From positions 20,212,001-20,276,000 of the forward strand of contig CM106586.1 of the NCBI GenBank assembly GCA_048013815.1: DNA of 64,000 bases. The letters run 5' to 3'. Positions 1-14,400 of this stretch are shown one piece after another. Position 1 is the stretch's first letter. Every line of letters starts with the position of its first letter. The notes under the pieces were generated by a model. It was given only the letters and a program-made list of their open reading frames with translations. It made no database searches and was not told the DNA's origin. This stretch comes from Setoptus koraiensis (Eukaryota > Arthropoda). The translations under genes were made by a program, and so were the position numbers.

Positions 1-1750
1 TGCCGAAAAAGGAGAAAAAAGTCAACCTTTTATCGGCACCCCCGTTCGCGACGAAACGGGCCTCAAAGTGAAAGAAATTGCGCGAATCCGGAAGTTAACC
101 GAATCGCCGGGTTCATCCGAGGGAGAGAGAGAGAGACTTCTTCAGGGATTGCCCATTTTCGGCCATCGAGGCGGCAAGCAATCAGCCCGAAATCGGAGAA
201 TGCCTCGCACAATTCAGACAGTGCTTCGCAAAATTGAGCAGCGCCCCCGTCTAGTGGCCGGCCAACAGCAGCCAAAGTGATCGAGCGGCCAAGATAACGG
301 GTGGCGCCACTTTGGGGCGCGTGCCTTTTGCGCAATCTGCGCTGTGCGCTGTCTGAGAGGCCCAAGTCGAGCTGACCCTATTAAGGGGCCCGTTCGCGGA
401 CATAAATACTATTTATGTTATAAATAAATAGACCATATAAAACAAACGGCCTGATGAGTTTGCGAAATGGGCCACTAATTATCTGATGCGCAAAATATGC
501 ACAACTGATACTGGCGCCACGACCACTAGCGCCTGCACAGTTGCCAGCAAAATTACCCACATCGCCCCATCAGCGCGCCAATGGGCCCCAGCACGCGAAT
601 GGGCCCCAGCGCGGTAGCCGCATACAGCAGCATTCGCGGGCCGTGAATGAGTGAGCGGCCGGCCGAGGGGACACATGACGCCCATTGTGAATGCTTTTAT
701 TTGTAGCTGTGGGCCCCATGCGCGTGCTACGGGTGCGGGCACCCATTTACATAATTTCTCGGCACACACTGATCTTGTCTCATCTGAATGCTGGTCGCCA
801 CTTTGATTCGCGGCCCCTGTGCAATGTCACAATTACTTTGGCAAGACCACGGTCAAACTCGTGCCGTGTGTTCGAACAAGGCTGTGCGTTGGGCTTGCAC
901 GATCGGACTGCGCGAGCCAAATGCAAACAGAGCGCGGATAAAAATAAATAAAAAGTCGCCCCAGTCGCGTCCAGTTGCAGCGCGGGCCAGCCGACAGCCG
1001 CGAGCCGCGAGCTGACAGCCGAGCCGACAGCCGAGCCGACAATGCCTCGCCCGACGATCGCCGGGCACGATATGGCAAAGATCACACACACGGGCCATTG
1101 AGACGGCCAACTGGGCACTTGGCCGGCCATTGAGAGAGCACACTGCGCACCGGAAGTGATATTCTCACCATCGCGCGGCATGGGCATTGTTTACCTGTGT
1201 GTCGGGCACAATTGTCGCCCGTCGGCTCTATCAAGTGCCGGTCGCCGATGCATCGGATAGACTGCGCCATCCAGACACTCGATCGATGCCGGCACATCGT
1301 TGGAGCAGCCAGCCGGGCCCCAATAGCATTGGGCCCCAGCACAAACAGTTGCCTTGTGCTGTGACACTCTGGCGCTCATCGATCACTGACGTAATGCGGC
1401 CGTTATTATCCGCGCTCACATGCACCACTAATACAGTATTGAGCGATATTGCGTCGTATGCACACGACAATAGCCAGTTTGATATTATTATATCATGCCG
1501 GCTTTCATTGTGCTTGCGTCGCGGGGCCGACCACGCAACCCGACGGGCAACACATATAAAGCAATATATAAATATAGGTAAACTTGGCCAGAGTGGACAC
1601 ACACACAATTGGCGCGGCAGCTCAAGTGGGGCGCCCAATGAGCAGTGACCGAGCGGCGACGGCGGAATGTCGAAAATATTTCGCTGTCAAAATTACCAAT
1701 TGAATTGTCGCCACACGGGCTCGCCACTTGGCCCACTGGCCTCGCCGGCC

Positions 1751-1800
1751 TCACTGGGCCTCACTGGGCCTCACTGGGCCCCACTGGGCCCCACTGGGCC
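1751..1800 (+). repeat. Tandem 10-mer (TCACTGGGCC / CCACTGGGCC)
   Basis: Five head-to-tail copies: three TCACTGGGCC followed by two CCACTGGGCC. A partial copy precedes them. Simple minisatellite in non-coding DNA. Confidence 0.9.
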
Positions 1801-4800
1801 CCACAACTGGCGACCCTGGCGCGCCACCGGGTACCGCTCTTGAATTTGAATTGGCGGCAGCCAGAGTCAGCATCAATTGATATGCACGGCTCGCTTGGCA
1901 GGCTCGCTCGGTGAGCCGTGTGCCCCGCGATGCGGGCATACTGTTATGCCAAATGGGGCCCACAGCACACAACGGCCAGATAAACACACAGAGCGGGAGC
2001 CTCTCGAACGTGGACCCCGTTGTCTGGCTTGTTGCCACCAGTTTGCACTTGCTCACTCACAGTTCACAGTTGTACTCGCAATCTCGCTTTTGTCATTTCG
2101 GGGGCCCGCCATTTGGTCGCCCGAGAGCCGCACTTGGCCACGGACTCCGGGCTGCGGGTTCCGGGCTGCAGGCGTGAGCGGCCCGAGCAAGGGGCCGCCA
2201 CTCAAATCGCTGGCATTTGAGCGACTGCCAGCCCAGGGCACACTCACAATTTGTCGCTCGCCCGCGATATATGCAAATTGATATCACGTCGAGGCGCATT
2301 AAATTCACATTCGCGCCAGCGATAGACGATCGCCGCTTTTTAGCGGCCCGCTGCCGGCCCCGCCGGGCAACGCCGTTCGTCCAGGTAGCGCAATTGATTC
2401 AATTAGATCGCAGCTCATATTTGCGCACAAACAATTTGATGCGACCCACTGGCTCGAAATGACAGCTCGGCCAGCCGTCGTCGGCCTCGCACCGGTCAAG
2501 CACAGGCGAAGAATGGCACATTCGTCAGCCAACCCGGCGAAATGTGCCGAAATTTATTTCTCACGGATTTGGCCGCGGCCCGGCTGACCGCTTCCGGTCC
2601 ACGACAAAGATGTGTGTTGGTGCGGTGTAACTGTGCGACATCGGCGACCGTAATTGCTCCGTGGGGCTGCCAAATTGACTGTTTGCACGAGCAAGAGAGA
2701 GAACGCAATCAGCTCGTCGCGTTCAGGGCCCGTTGGCACAGCAGCCCCGGCCCCAGTCGGGCCCCAAGTCGTGACATCCTGGTGGACAGTTTGAGAACTG
2801 ATGAATTGAAACGAGCGCTGCCAAGTTGACACTGCCAACTCAACAAAGCTAACCGTTAGATTCTGACGTGATGTAGATGCTTTGAGCTGGCTGCTTGCTG
2901 CAACTTCCGGTTTGCTGGCATTCCATTATTGGCGCTGCTGCCGATGCTGCTGCAACGAGCACGACAGCGACGCCGCCGTAAAACGAGAACCAATTGTGGT
3001 CAATATTCGTCAATGGGCCCCTTCGCCATATCGCAAAACTGTTGTCACTGCACCCGTGCGATGACCTAGCAAGTTATTAGTACTAACAACGGAATGGCAA
3101 GCTCGCCGGCTAGACTAACAAAATAGTTGTAAATAGCAACTAAAAATAGGGACTCATGCTGGTCTAATGAAGCTCGGCATCGAAGAAACAATTTTGGCCC
3201 GACGGGCACATTTCCCGCCGCGCGCTGCCCTGTCCGCTGTCCGAACGGGACCCGATCGGAGCCCCCCCCCCCTCGCACACTGACGTTGGCCCTGTCGCGA
3301 TTATCAACTCAATCAATTGGATTCGATTGACCAGGCCCAATTATTTATGCACGGCTGGCCCGGCTATTACTACATTACCCGAGCGGACAGCTGGCACAAC
3401 TGTTTGCAAGGCGAGCAAAAATTACGCAAGTAACCCGCTTGCTTGAATAAACGGACGGACCGACCGACCGTCCTAAATGCGTGGCCAGCCGTCCAGTGCG
3501 CCGCTCGGGTGATTGATGCCCGATCGGCCGGCCCGGCGTACGTGTGCCACCAGCATTGTGTCTAATTGAATGAGCGAGCACGGACAGGTAGAGGGAGAGA
3601 CGCCAAGACAGGAAATTGGCGTGCCCTGTGTGCGAGCTGTTTTCTCGACAAATGGGGCGCCGCCTCTGTTGTTGGGACGGCCCGTTAGCCGGGCAAATGG
3701 AAGCGGCATCTCGACGGAAATCTTGGCATCGGGCCCGCACCGGACATTCGGCCCGCCATTGTCGGATGGTGCCCACCGTTGTGGACAATGGCTGGACGCT
3801 GGGCCGCGGGTTCGCACACGAATGCACCGCGGATGTCAGCCGGGCGGCGGCCACATCCAATTGTGGCCGGCGGATCGGGGAGATGGGGCGAGCCAAATTG
3901 CCACCTATCACCTTTTCGCTCTCGTTCATTTGGCCCCCCATTATCGGAGTTCTATTGGCTGGCTCAACTGCGGATAGTGCGTGCGCCGAGACAATCGCTC
4001 TCGGGGCCGCTGAGACTCAGGCGGACCGCGCGTCAGACCCGAGCGGACCGATCGGAGCGTCTCGAGCGAGCCAATTGGGTGCCAATTGGGTCGCGCTCGG
4101 CTCGCGGCGGCGAGCGGAATGAGCGGCCAGCGATTGGTTTGTGCGCGACAACTCGGCAACTAGGCCGGCCAAATGGAGCGCATTTAATAGATAAGGGGCC
4201 CCATTAGGGGCGCGCTTTTTACATATTCTTATCTGTGCTGGCGCGCGTCTTGCCGGCGGCCCTCCCGCGGCGCTATCATTGGGCCCGGCGATCGGGGCCA
4301 GCGGCGGCCCCAATGATTGGGCCAGCGCGCGCAATCAAATTCCGCGGCGGCGGCAATTTCCAGCCGCGGCCGGCAGCCGCAGATTGATAACAACGAACAA
4401 CAAAACGAACAATTAGGCCAGAATCTGGCCGCTTGAGGCGCGCATTTGGCCCAGTTTGGGGCTCATTTGGGTCATTTGGATCGGCTGGCTATCTCGGTAG
4501 GCCGTTAGTGGCGGCGCGAGTTGTTTTGTTGTGAGCTTTGTTGATTGCCCGGCTGGCGCTGGCAGCGCGGCTATTAGGCGCACCCACCTATCATATGGCG
4601 TATATCATGAGGTATAAATCTACGCGATGGTATAAATAGATTGCCTAGGCAAACAAGCGGCTCGCTCAGGTAATGACAACGGCAACAGAATAGAAAGATT
4701 ATCCGCTCACAGCCACCTGATCGCTCTGATTTGTGCTGCCGTTTCTGGGGTTCGTTTGGTAGTTTTGACAAGTGCGGCCGGCTCGCACGCCACTGCAAAC

Positions 4801-6513
4801 TAATATTACTAATATACTAATATTATCAAGTGGCACCCGAATAAACGACAACCGACTGAGCGCCGGCAACAATTTCCAAATGGGCCCCACTTGGCCACAA
4901 CTCTTCTCGCACGCGCTGTACGATGGCGCGATTGTGGCGCCGTTGTGGCAGCGCAAACACAGCGCCACTTGCGAGCGGGGCACCCAATCGAAATTGAAAG
5001 CTGGCTCCCGTTACAGCTGCCGTTCGGACGGGCACAACCGGTAACCCGTTCGCTCCGCTCGGGCAGCGCGATAAACAAACAAACAATAAGAATAACAAGC
5101 TCGCCCCAAAATTCGAGGCCGGCGCGGCGGCCGCTCGAGTTGTGCTGGCAGCGGCTTTGCGAACATTCGTTAGTCTAACGGTTGGACTCCAGCGGTGAGA
5201 GGCCCCATCCGCGAGCCGAATCCGACGGGCCCCTGCGAGCGACGGGCGCGAATGGGGCCGTTATCGCCGGCCCGTGGCCTGTTGCGGGCATAGCCACGGG
5301 CCATGTTTGTTTCGAGTCGGTTGCTGTTGTGAACCTGACAAATTTGCATAACGGCCTGATTGCAATAGTTTTCGCCGGGCTTCTGGCAAGAGTTGTCGCC
5401 GGTGCTTTCGCCGGATTCGTGCTCAGCCGGCTCGTTGGGGCGGGCCGTGCCCGAGGAAACTATTGCGCTCGCGACAGGATCGCCCGAAAACAACTAATTG
5501 ACCTGGCCGCTTGAGGGCGCCAACAAGAGTTCAGCGAGCGTCCGATTCACCTGTGAGTGGCGCCACTGTGACACAGGTCCCGCTAGCCTGATGAATCATC
5601 AGTGATGATGATGCGCCGCCGACACTGTCATTGGGCCAGCCAGTGGCCGGCCAGCTGAGCATGTCGGGCCGGATGGAGCGGGGTGCTTTTGTATGCAAAT
5701 TTGGCATGCATCACGACAGTGAAAGTGGCGCTAAGATGCGCGTTGAAGCCGACAAAAACGCACGCTTTTGCCGGGCGACACCGGCCGAGACGAATGGCGC
5801 CAACACGAACCCAAACTGCAACAATGGGGCCCCCAAGGGCTGCGAACTGGCAAATAATAAATGGAGCGCACACAACAAACAGCCAGCAAAATAATAGTGA
5901 GAGTTTAGCGATGTTTACCAGTTGGCTAATAATAACCCAATTTGCAACGCAAGCCATCACAACATTTGCTCAAAGTTGATCTTGACTCGAGACTGTCGCG
6001 CCAATGATACTACCGGCACTACAACGGTGCGCCCCGTAGTAATAGTAGTTAAGCGGGCCGGATGGCGCTTCGAACAACAAATATAAACAAGCGAACAATA
6101 TCCGTTGCACGGCGATCGAGGCCCCATCCGGAATGCGAATAATTCGCGTTTTGTGTCAGACGACCACGATTTAAGCCCAAAGCGACCAGACAGAGCCGCT
6201 TGGCAGCCAGATATTTGGGGCCACTTCTCTCAATTTATGGTGATGCTATTCACAGATAGGTGCCGTTGTTACAATCGACTATAAATCAAGTGTGGGCGTC
6301 GCGCCGCGGACAGGTAGCCGGCGAACAATGACAACAACAAGACGTTCGCCGACAATGGAACAAACACAACAATTGCTGTCACTGGCTGTCGTGACTAGTT
6401 GAGCGACGGATCGGCTCGAGTGCCCGTGCCGCCGTCGGGCCGCCTGCTCATCGATGCGACAACGCGCCAATATCCTCGGCTCGTCGGCACGAAGGCGCCT
6501 TATAATACCCAAC

Positions 6514-6564
6514 AGTAACATACCCGACAATAGTAACATACCCGATAATAATAACATACCCGGG
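6514..6564 (+). repeat. Tandem 18-mer, about three copies
   Basis: Three near-identical units built around the core AGTAACATACCCG, with slight divergence in the third. A second, looser repeat around TCCGACGC follows at about 6588-6630. Confidence 0.8.
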
Positions 6565-6816
6565 CACGACGATGCACCGCGGCATATATCCGACGCGGGC
6601 ATCTCCGACGCGCGTATATCCGACGCATACCGATGGCCGGCCCGTATGCGACAGTGTCTAATAGAGTGTCTCTTTGGCGCCTCGTCAGCATGCGCTGCAC
6701 ACTCTGACAACTTGTCGGCGATAAGACTCAGCCGCGTACCGCCGCGTGCGGCCGGTATTCCGGCATTTTCGACACATTCTGTCGGGCCGAGCGCCCATTT
6801 GTGCCGCTTATCGGAC

Positions 6817-6880
6817 GACTCATTCCATCGGAGACTCATTCCATCGGAGACTCATTCCATCGGAGACTCATTCTATCGGA
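6817..6880 (+). repeat. Tandem 16-mer GACTCATTCCATCGGA, four copies
   Basis: Four consecutive 16-base units; the last has one substitution (TCTATCGGA). The core TGAGTC (reverse strand) resembles an AP-1/bZIP half-site cluster, but that reading is only a possibility. Confidence 0.85.
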
Positions 6881-9800
6881 CGACTCATTCTTGGCCTGGC
6901 CGTGTCACGCAAAATGAGTCGGCCATATCCAGATATTTTGCCAGAATATTGACGCCGCGACACTTTGACAGCGAGCCACGGAAACGGCGACGCACCTAAC
7001 GCGACACGCGTGCACGTTGCATCGGGCGCTCGGCCCGTCAATCGCCCGTCAATCGCCAGATTGGGGCCAGACTGAGTTTTGGCGTTTATCCCAGTCGGCG
7101 ATTCGCAGTGGCCTCGAGTTGAGGCCGCCGAAAATTCAATTCCTCGACTCGCTCGATTCCTCGACTCGCTCAAAGGCTCGTCCCGTCCCGTCCCGTCCGG
7201 AACTCGCCCGACGGAGCGATTGTGTTTGGCGCTGCGCGCGCGGGCCCGGCGAGCGCCCTTGAACTAGTTGTATATTTTGCCGTGCGGATTATAATGCGAA
7301 TATGGCGCCACCGTTGCAGCGACTCGCGCAAATACCGAGTGTCAAATTGCGCGGATTGCGCGGATCGGTCCAATACCTCGAATTGGGGTAAGGGCGCGGG
7401 CCGCGAGTCGCGACGGGATGCGACCGGCCCGTCGGAACGAGCCAAAAGCGGCTTCAATTAGGAGAAACTCATTAGATCGGGCCAACAAACAAACATTTAA
7501 ATTGCTGGCACGAATGAAGCGCCGAACGGTGATTTGTGTTCGGCGCTGTTGAAGCAAATGTCAAAAATGGCATCGCCAACAACAATCGCTGATTGCCGGC
7601 TGGCATGGAATTAACAGCGGGCCCGTGCTGACAAGCTCAAATAGCTGACTAAGAGCGATTACGGCGCTGATACAAATACTAATACAACTGAACAACAGCA
7701 AGTCAGCTAATTTGCAAGTCGTTGCTGCTGTTTTGCTGCAACTTGCATCTCATTATTATGTTACGCAATGCCATTATTACAGCATAATCATGCACAATTG
7801 TGACAGCGCACAGATTGAATTAATCATCTATCACACGGTGCCCAAACGAACGGGGCGCTCAGAATGGGGGTCCGTGCCGCGCGCTAACGCTGTTAGCCCT
7901 GTTTGCACCCACTCACTATGTGAGGCGGCACTTCCGGGTCGGCCCCAAAAACAGGGCAAATGCGCGCGTCGAGTCGTGTTAGTGGCATAATTAATAATAA
8001 TAATACCATTATTATTAGCATTCAATATTTGATTAGGCCCCCCTTCAGGGATCAAGCGAGTGCCCAGTATCGTATTGGCAGTGTGACAGTTGATTACGGG
8101 CTAATCGCGCGGCCAGATTGTGCGCCGATATCGGCCATATCGCACCATGCTCGACATGCAAATGAGACACGCAAATTAGCCCGCAGTGATTGTTACACAC
8201 AATTGTGCTCAAAGTTCCCCCCACAAAGTAGTCGCTCCCACAAACTTGCGCTCGCGTCTCCTCCGACGCACAGTGCCCAGTGGGCAATCCGGCCCGACGG
8301 CCACCGACTGACTGACTCGCTGCTCTGGTCTCAACGGAATCCAGTTGACGGTTGCCCACTGGTGCCCACCGGTGCCTAACCGTCCCGTCTGGGCCCTCAA
8401 CTGTCGCAGCGGCTCTATTTTGGCCGGATTTTGTTGTGTATGCCGGTCTGCGGGATCCGCTTGTGGGGCTTCTCTCTGATGTATTTCTGGCGCACACGGG
8501 GGCTCGATTTTTCCCCGTCGAGGCGCCCGCATTCGCGGCTACACGACTCAGGGGCAAACTTTTACAATATAAATTTTTTCGTAGCGAAAGGCTCGCAGAA
8601 AAAAAATCTCACGAGGCGCAAAAAAATATGGAAATGTTTGTATTTTTTATATGAATATTTATATATTTGCAACAATGAGACGATAATGTACAAATTTGCT
8701 ATTTGTGACTCGCACTCGATTATCACTTTATTATCATCATTTTCCATATATCACCACCATTCTGCATCATTGCCACTCTTATCTGGCAACATTGAATATT
8801 TGTATAGCGAGTCACATATTAAATGTGTGACTCGTTACACTTTGTTGGTGCGTTGGGCCTGTTCGGCCGATAATAATAAACCGATAATACGAGTCATTAG
8901 CGATTTCTGGAAACAGCTTGCCGTGAGCGAGCGCCGTTGCCACCCATTGGCTGGCAATTAACTGGGGCCCCACTGGTTGGCGGTGACTATTTTTTGCCGT
9001 GAACAAGCTGGCCGGCTCAATTGATTATATCTGACTCAATGCGACAGAGATAAACACACAGATAGGCTAGATACAGGCTACATGGGGGTAATCAGAGAAC
9101 AAAAGAAGAAGACAAATAATGGCTAATGCCCGAGCTATCCAGCCCGCCACCGCCTCGCCGGGCTGCCCGGCTCGCTCCGTCTGGCGGCCGGCTGGCTGAC
9201 TCGTGACGGGCTTAGTTGATTAGGCGCCCAACGCTGATTACTTTTCATGCTTTGCAAGATTACATCACACACTTGGGGCCCTAATTGCGAGCCGATTGTG
9301 CACAGCCAGGCGTTGGCGTGCATGGGGGGGGGAGGGGGCCAGGTGAGTTGCAGTGCTCGGCTTTGGTAACGGGTGAACCCGAGCCGGCTAATAATCTCTC
9401 GCTCTCGTTGACTTGGCAACAAAAGGTTTGTGTTTGGTGCGGAGCGGCTGCTTACCGTCAACTTGTTTGGCGTGTAAGCCGCGCCACTCGCGCCCGCCCG
9501 CCTGCCCGCTATAGGTGCGGACAGCCGCGGGACGGGCTTGCCAGGGGCCAGGCGGGCACGCCGCGATAACGGGCCGGGCATTATTAATTTATTCATCCTC
9601 ATTACAGTAACACTGGCACTATTTAAATTCTTTGCTCTCTCCACGGGCCGCCGCTGTTGGCTCGGTGCTGATTCTCGCTTCTCTGCTGGCTTCTACCTCG
9701 GCGCCTGCCGATGGGGTCCCTTTTCGCTGCGCATCCCAAGAGCGGACGCGCGCCATCAACGGGAGCCCCCCCCCCGCCCGAACTGCTATTACTGAGCCTC

Positions 9801-10308
9801 GATACCGAAGTGGCACCGCTCGTGCGATCCGCACGCGGATTATATCACTGAGTCAGCCTATTACACTGAGTCGGTGTTACTAAGTCGCTAAGTATCGCTA
9901 GTCCCTCGATACAGTCAGTCCGTCGGATCGGGCCGTCGATATATAAGGCGAGAGGGGCCCACAGTTGGCTGACATTAGCTGAGCCTGTCATTAATTAGCG
10001 CCAACCAGCGGACCTAAAACAGCGTGCGCGCCAATTTTTGCGAAAGACTCTATGGCATAGAGGGGCCAATCGCGAATCGCTTCGACGAAACGAGGCGCAA
10101 TGAAATGAACAAACACAATGAGAATTCGCGATAAAAAATGTATCTCTCGCTCTGAAATTTATCCCCGTCTCAAGTGAACAATTGTCACTAGACGGTGAGC
10201 CCCGGTGCTGGCACTTGCTGCCGTCGACCAACTACGGGCGGTGTGTCGAATTTATCATCGAATCAATATTTATACTTGAGATTGCAAGTATAATCTCATC
10301 GATTGAGC

Positions 10309-10338
10309 ATTGTGAATATTGAGGCCAATATTCACAAT
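10309..10338. repeat. Perfect 13-bp inverted repeat with 4-nt loop
   Basis: Arms 10309-10321 and 10326-10338 are exact reverse complements, separated by AGGC. A weaker inverted repeat (arms around ATACTTG and CAAGTAT) lies just upstream at about 10271-10290. No flanking element is seen that explains the pair. Confidence 0.8.
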
Positions 10339-11480
10339 TGCGGTCTCGCTTAGCATGAACTTGGTGTGCGACTTGCAGGGCCGGGGGATTGGGCCCAGGT
10401 CTCAGCCTGAATTCAGGTGGGCCCCTCGCCAGCAATGACCAGGCGAAGCTGGACAAAGCCCGACATTGGGATTCGTACATTCACACCGGTAGAGACACGA
10501 ACGCGCAAATGAATCACAACAACTGATTTCGGTGTCCGATTTTGGTTGATTTTTTGCAATTCCGCTAGAGGCTCGCTAAATAAAATAAATGTTGTCAGAT
10601 GTTATGTAATCTCGCACGGCCAATCTGTACTGTGCCCACGCGTGCCCCCCCCCACCCAGTTGGGCCTGGCACTGGCATGGCCAGTTTGTGGCGCCAGCCA
10701 GGTCAGGCGAACCGAGTGCAGTGATAATGGCGACAATGGCAGCACAGGTGAGCTGAGGATAAATCCAAGTCGCAAAGAATTCTGAGCCGGCGAGCTGGTT
10801 TTTAATTTCACCGGGTCATAGCTGGCAACCGGTAGCTCACAGACGAGTATTCCTCGCTGGTTACGTAACCGACTCAATAACGAACTGACCACCGCCGACA
10901 TACATGGCGTAATGAGAGTTTGCGGCCGAACTGAATTTCGCCGCTGAATTCGCCGGGCGAAAGTGTTGCCAGCGTTACGTCAACATTCAAGCGGTCCAAT
11001 GATTAATAATGGACACAAACGCAAACGCGCGGGCCCCAGTTTGTGTTTGCGTCGGCACAGAGCGTTGCACAGTCCAGACTGAGCAAATAAACCGAGGCCC
11101 CCACTACCAACGGCCGTTATTATTTTTGCCGAGCCCCGTCAACTATTTCGCCGGACTCGACAAAAATGGGCCCCTGTGTTAATAATAAATAGTTTTGGAT
11201 AGTTTCGGATAGTTTGAGGGGGGGGGGGCGCGCGCGAATATCCATGAATGGTGCCAATCAAGCGGCCTCCATGGAATGAAACGAGCGGCACACTGTGCGA
11301 GTTTGTTGCGTCACACTGCACACTGTCACTGTTGAAATGACCGGTGTCTCTGTGCAACAATGGCCCGTTCTAACAAAGCCCGCTCATTTACTGCAAAACG
11401 ACAATTTGTGCAACAAAGATGTCGTGGCTGTGCGATATGGAAACACGCCAGACGCGGAAATCCGTGCTACGTCCACTTAC

Positions 11481-14400
11481 CTGCGACGAACGGCGCCGGC
11501 CCCATTCGCGCCGCGCCCGCTGACTTGACAATTTCGCCGGCTCGCCGGCCAACTGATTTAGATTGCCTGTCAGTGGCGATTGTGCCTGTTCCTGCTCGCT
11601 GTCAAACGTCGGTTGTTGTTGCTGTTGTTGCTGTTGTTGCTGTTGTTGCTGTAGTTGCTGCTGTTGCTGCTGTTGCTGCTGTTGCTGTAGTTGCTGTTGT
11701 TGCTGCTGCCGCTGTTGTTCGTCTTGTTGATTGAGTCGATTATTAAACGCGTCGGCGTCGCTGGATTGTGTGCGCTGGTCAGCAGTAAATTGCTCGCTCG
11801 ACGCCGCTGCCAATTTCGCCGAGCTGTCACGTCGACCGGCGACTGTGTCGGCGGTGCACTGACCCGCGGCCGCTATACCCGCCGCCGCCGCCGCCCCAGC
11901 GGCTATGCTGGTGGCAGTGACCGCAACCGCGGCCGCTCTTTCGCTGTTTCCGGTGTCGTGATAATGCGAATCGGCGACGGCGGCGCCGCCGCTCAACGCC
12001 GCTGCCGAGCTCGTGGCTGTGTGCGCGGTGTGCACAGCGCGCACAGTTTCAGCTGTGTGCACAAGGTGGCTTGTGTGGGCGCTGTGGGCGGTCTGGCCAA
12101 CGGGCACAATTTGGCCGGCGGCCTCGACCCGCAGCGCGGCCGGCTTATTTGGCACGACGGGCCGGCCGTGGGGCGTTGCCGTTGCTCGGGCCGCGCCACT
12201 TTTGTGCGGCTCAACGCTGGCGCCAGTCTGCGCCGCTGAGGCCGCCAGCTCGTTGGCTGGGGCGCCGTGCCGGCCCGCGTGGCAGCACGGGTACGAGCGG
12301 TCGCTGGCGCTCGTGGTGGAGGTGTCGGTGGTGGTGGCTTGCGAGCTCTGGTCGAAGCTGACCGTGGCGTGGCGCTGCTGTTGCGAGTGGCCAGCCGCAA
12401 TTGCCGTTGTGGCCGCTGGTGTCGTATGGTGGTGATTGTCGTCGGTGAGAACGAGCGAATCGCGACTAGTTACGTCGTCGATGATATTATTTGATAGATG
12501 GCACGCGAAATTGGCTATTATATCGTACTTTTGCTGGCATTTATTCACAAAGGATGGCGTGGACAGCTCTTGGTCCTCGCTGAGATCGCTGACAATGGTG
12601 GGCGTTAATGACAGCGTCGGCGATCGGTTGTTGTCGTTGTTGTTGTTGATTATTAGTTGCGACTCGTTGCTTGTCGTTGTGGTTGTTGTTTGCAGTTGCA
12701 AGTCATCGTCTGAGTTGTTTGTGGCCTCGTTCAAATCGTCGCCGGCCTCCTCCTCGGACTGGCCGGGCGACAGCGGCTGGCCGAGCTGCATCGAGTGGCT
12801 AGACGACGACGAGCACGCGGACGACACCGACAAGTGCGGCCCGGCCGGCAGCTCGCCCGAGCCCGAGTGCGCGGGCGACCCGCCGCCATCACGTGACGTA
12901 ATTGATGACGCCAGATGTTTGTTTTTGGCGCCGCTCAGCTCACCTGCTGTCACATGACATGACGTTTCATGACTGGCTTGTTGTTGTTGATCGTTTGCTG
13001 CCGGGCGGGCATTTGCATAAATCTCGGCGCCGCTTTTTGATGCGCTGGTGCCTGGGTCGGCGCGGTAATTGTCCCGTTGCTGCTGCTTGTGCTGATGGTG
13101 GCGCCTGTTGAGATGATGGCGCAACTTTATCTGGGCCTCGCACATGACCTCGTCCAGCAAACGTGAGCACATCTCTCTGGCCACGTCGTCGGGAATCGTT
13201 TCGGGACCCGGCTTGCTGGTGGTCGTTGGCGCCGCAGTTGCGCCCCTTGTGGTCGTTTTCGCCCAAGTTTCGCTCCTCGTGCTCGGCGAGCCAACTGACG
13301 CTGCCGAGTTGTCGATGTCGTCGGTGCTCGATTGCGACACTTGTCGCCTCGTGGCTGTCGCGGCAATTTTGTCCAATGCTGCCGGCGTTGCGTCATAGTG
13401 GTCAATGTCGTCGTCGTCGTCGTCGTTGAGCTCGCACGACGACGATATCATTAGCTGTTGTTGTTGTTGCTGCTGTCGGTCAACAATGGCCGCCGTTATT
13501 CTGCCATTGTTGTTGCTGTTGCCGGCGCCGCTACTCAAACAATAACTGTGGTGTCGGGTGGTTGTGGTCGATGTCGAACTCTGCGATCGTAGCCTCGCTC
13601 GGGTATTGTTGCCTCGGCCGGTCGCCGCTATCAACTTGTCCTCGTCATCTAGTCCGGCCGCCTGGGCGTCGTCGTCCGACTCAACCGCATCTGCGCCGCT
13701 CATGTTCATGCCGCCCGGCCCGTCGTCGTCGGAGCGGTCGTCACTCATTCGCTCTGCCATCGCGGCGCCGCCCGTCACGTCTCCTCCCGCAGTCGCCCGC
13801 TCCCATTTCGGCGGAGTGGGCGTGATCGCCGCGTCTTCTTCCTCAGTGTGCGCCTCCGCCAATCTATCATCAGCTGTGCGCCTTGCCGTTGTGGTTGCTG
13901 TTGTTGCTGCTGTTGCTGCTGTTGCTGCTGTTGCTGCTGTTGCTGCTGCTGCTGTTTTTGTTGCTGTTGTTGTTGCTGTTGGTGGTGGTGGTGCGCCGCT
14001 CGACTGCTGCTGTGACCTCTTGCCGGCATCCCGACCGGGCGAGGCTAGCTTGTTGCCGTTGTGTCGGCCCGTGCGCTGCGGGTACGCTCGCCGCGACCGC
14101 TTCGCAAGCGCTTGACCAATCGACTCGAGCTGGCCCGTCAGATCGGTCTCTGTTTGCGACGACGCCTCGGATATCGACGGCGGGCTAGGCGGCGCCCGTT
14201 CGCACTCAATGGCCACGTCGTCGTCACTTATCACATCGTCAAGCTCATAGATCCTCACCTGGCCGTCGGCGTCGTCGTCGTCGGCGTCGTCTGATCGCTG
14301 CTCGTCGTCGTCGTTCACCTGATGCTGGTCAATCTGGTTTGTCGCCTCAGTGGGTGTCTTGGCGGCGGCGCACAAGTTGTCGTCGTCGTCGATGGGCGGC

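Larger units (their letters stand above)
1..11480. other. GC-rich non-coding block, likely intron or 3' flank of the Q-rich gene
   Basis: No reading frame here has coding character; open frames overlap on both strands as expected for GC-rich DNA. The minus-strand Q-rich gene has a clear splice donor at 11480/11481, so at least one more exon lies below 11481, either in this block or outside the window; I could not identify it. The block is full of GC palindromic words and short tandem repeats, with a more AT-rich island around 8560-8830. Homopolymer runs occur at 3262-3272 (C), 9324-9332 (G), 9766-9775 (C), 10645-10653 (C) and 11218-11228 (G). That it is intron is inference; that it lacks a recognisable gene is what I see. 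Confidence 0.55.
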
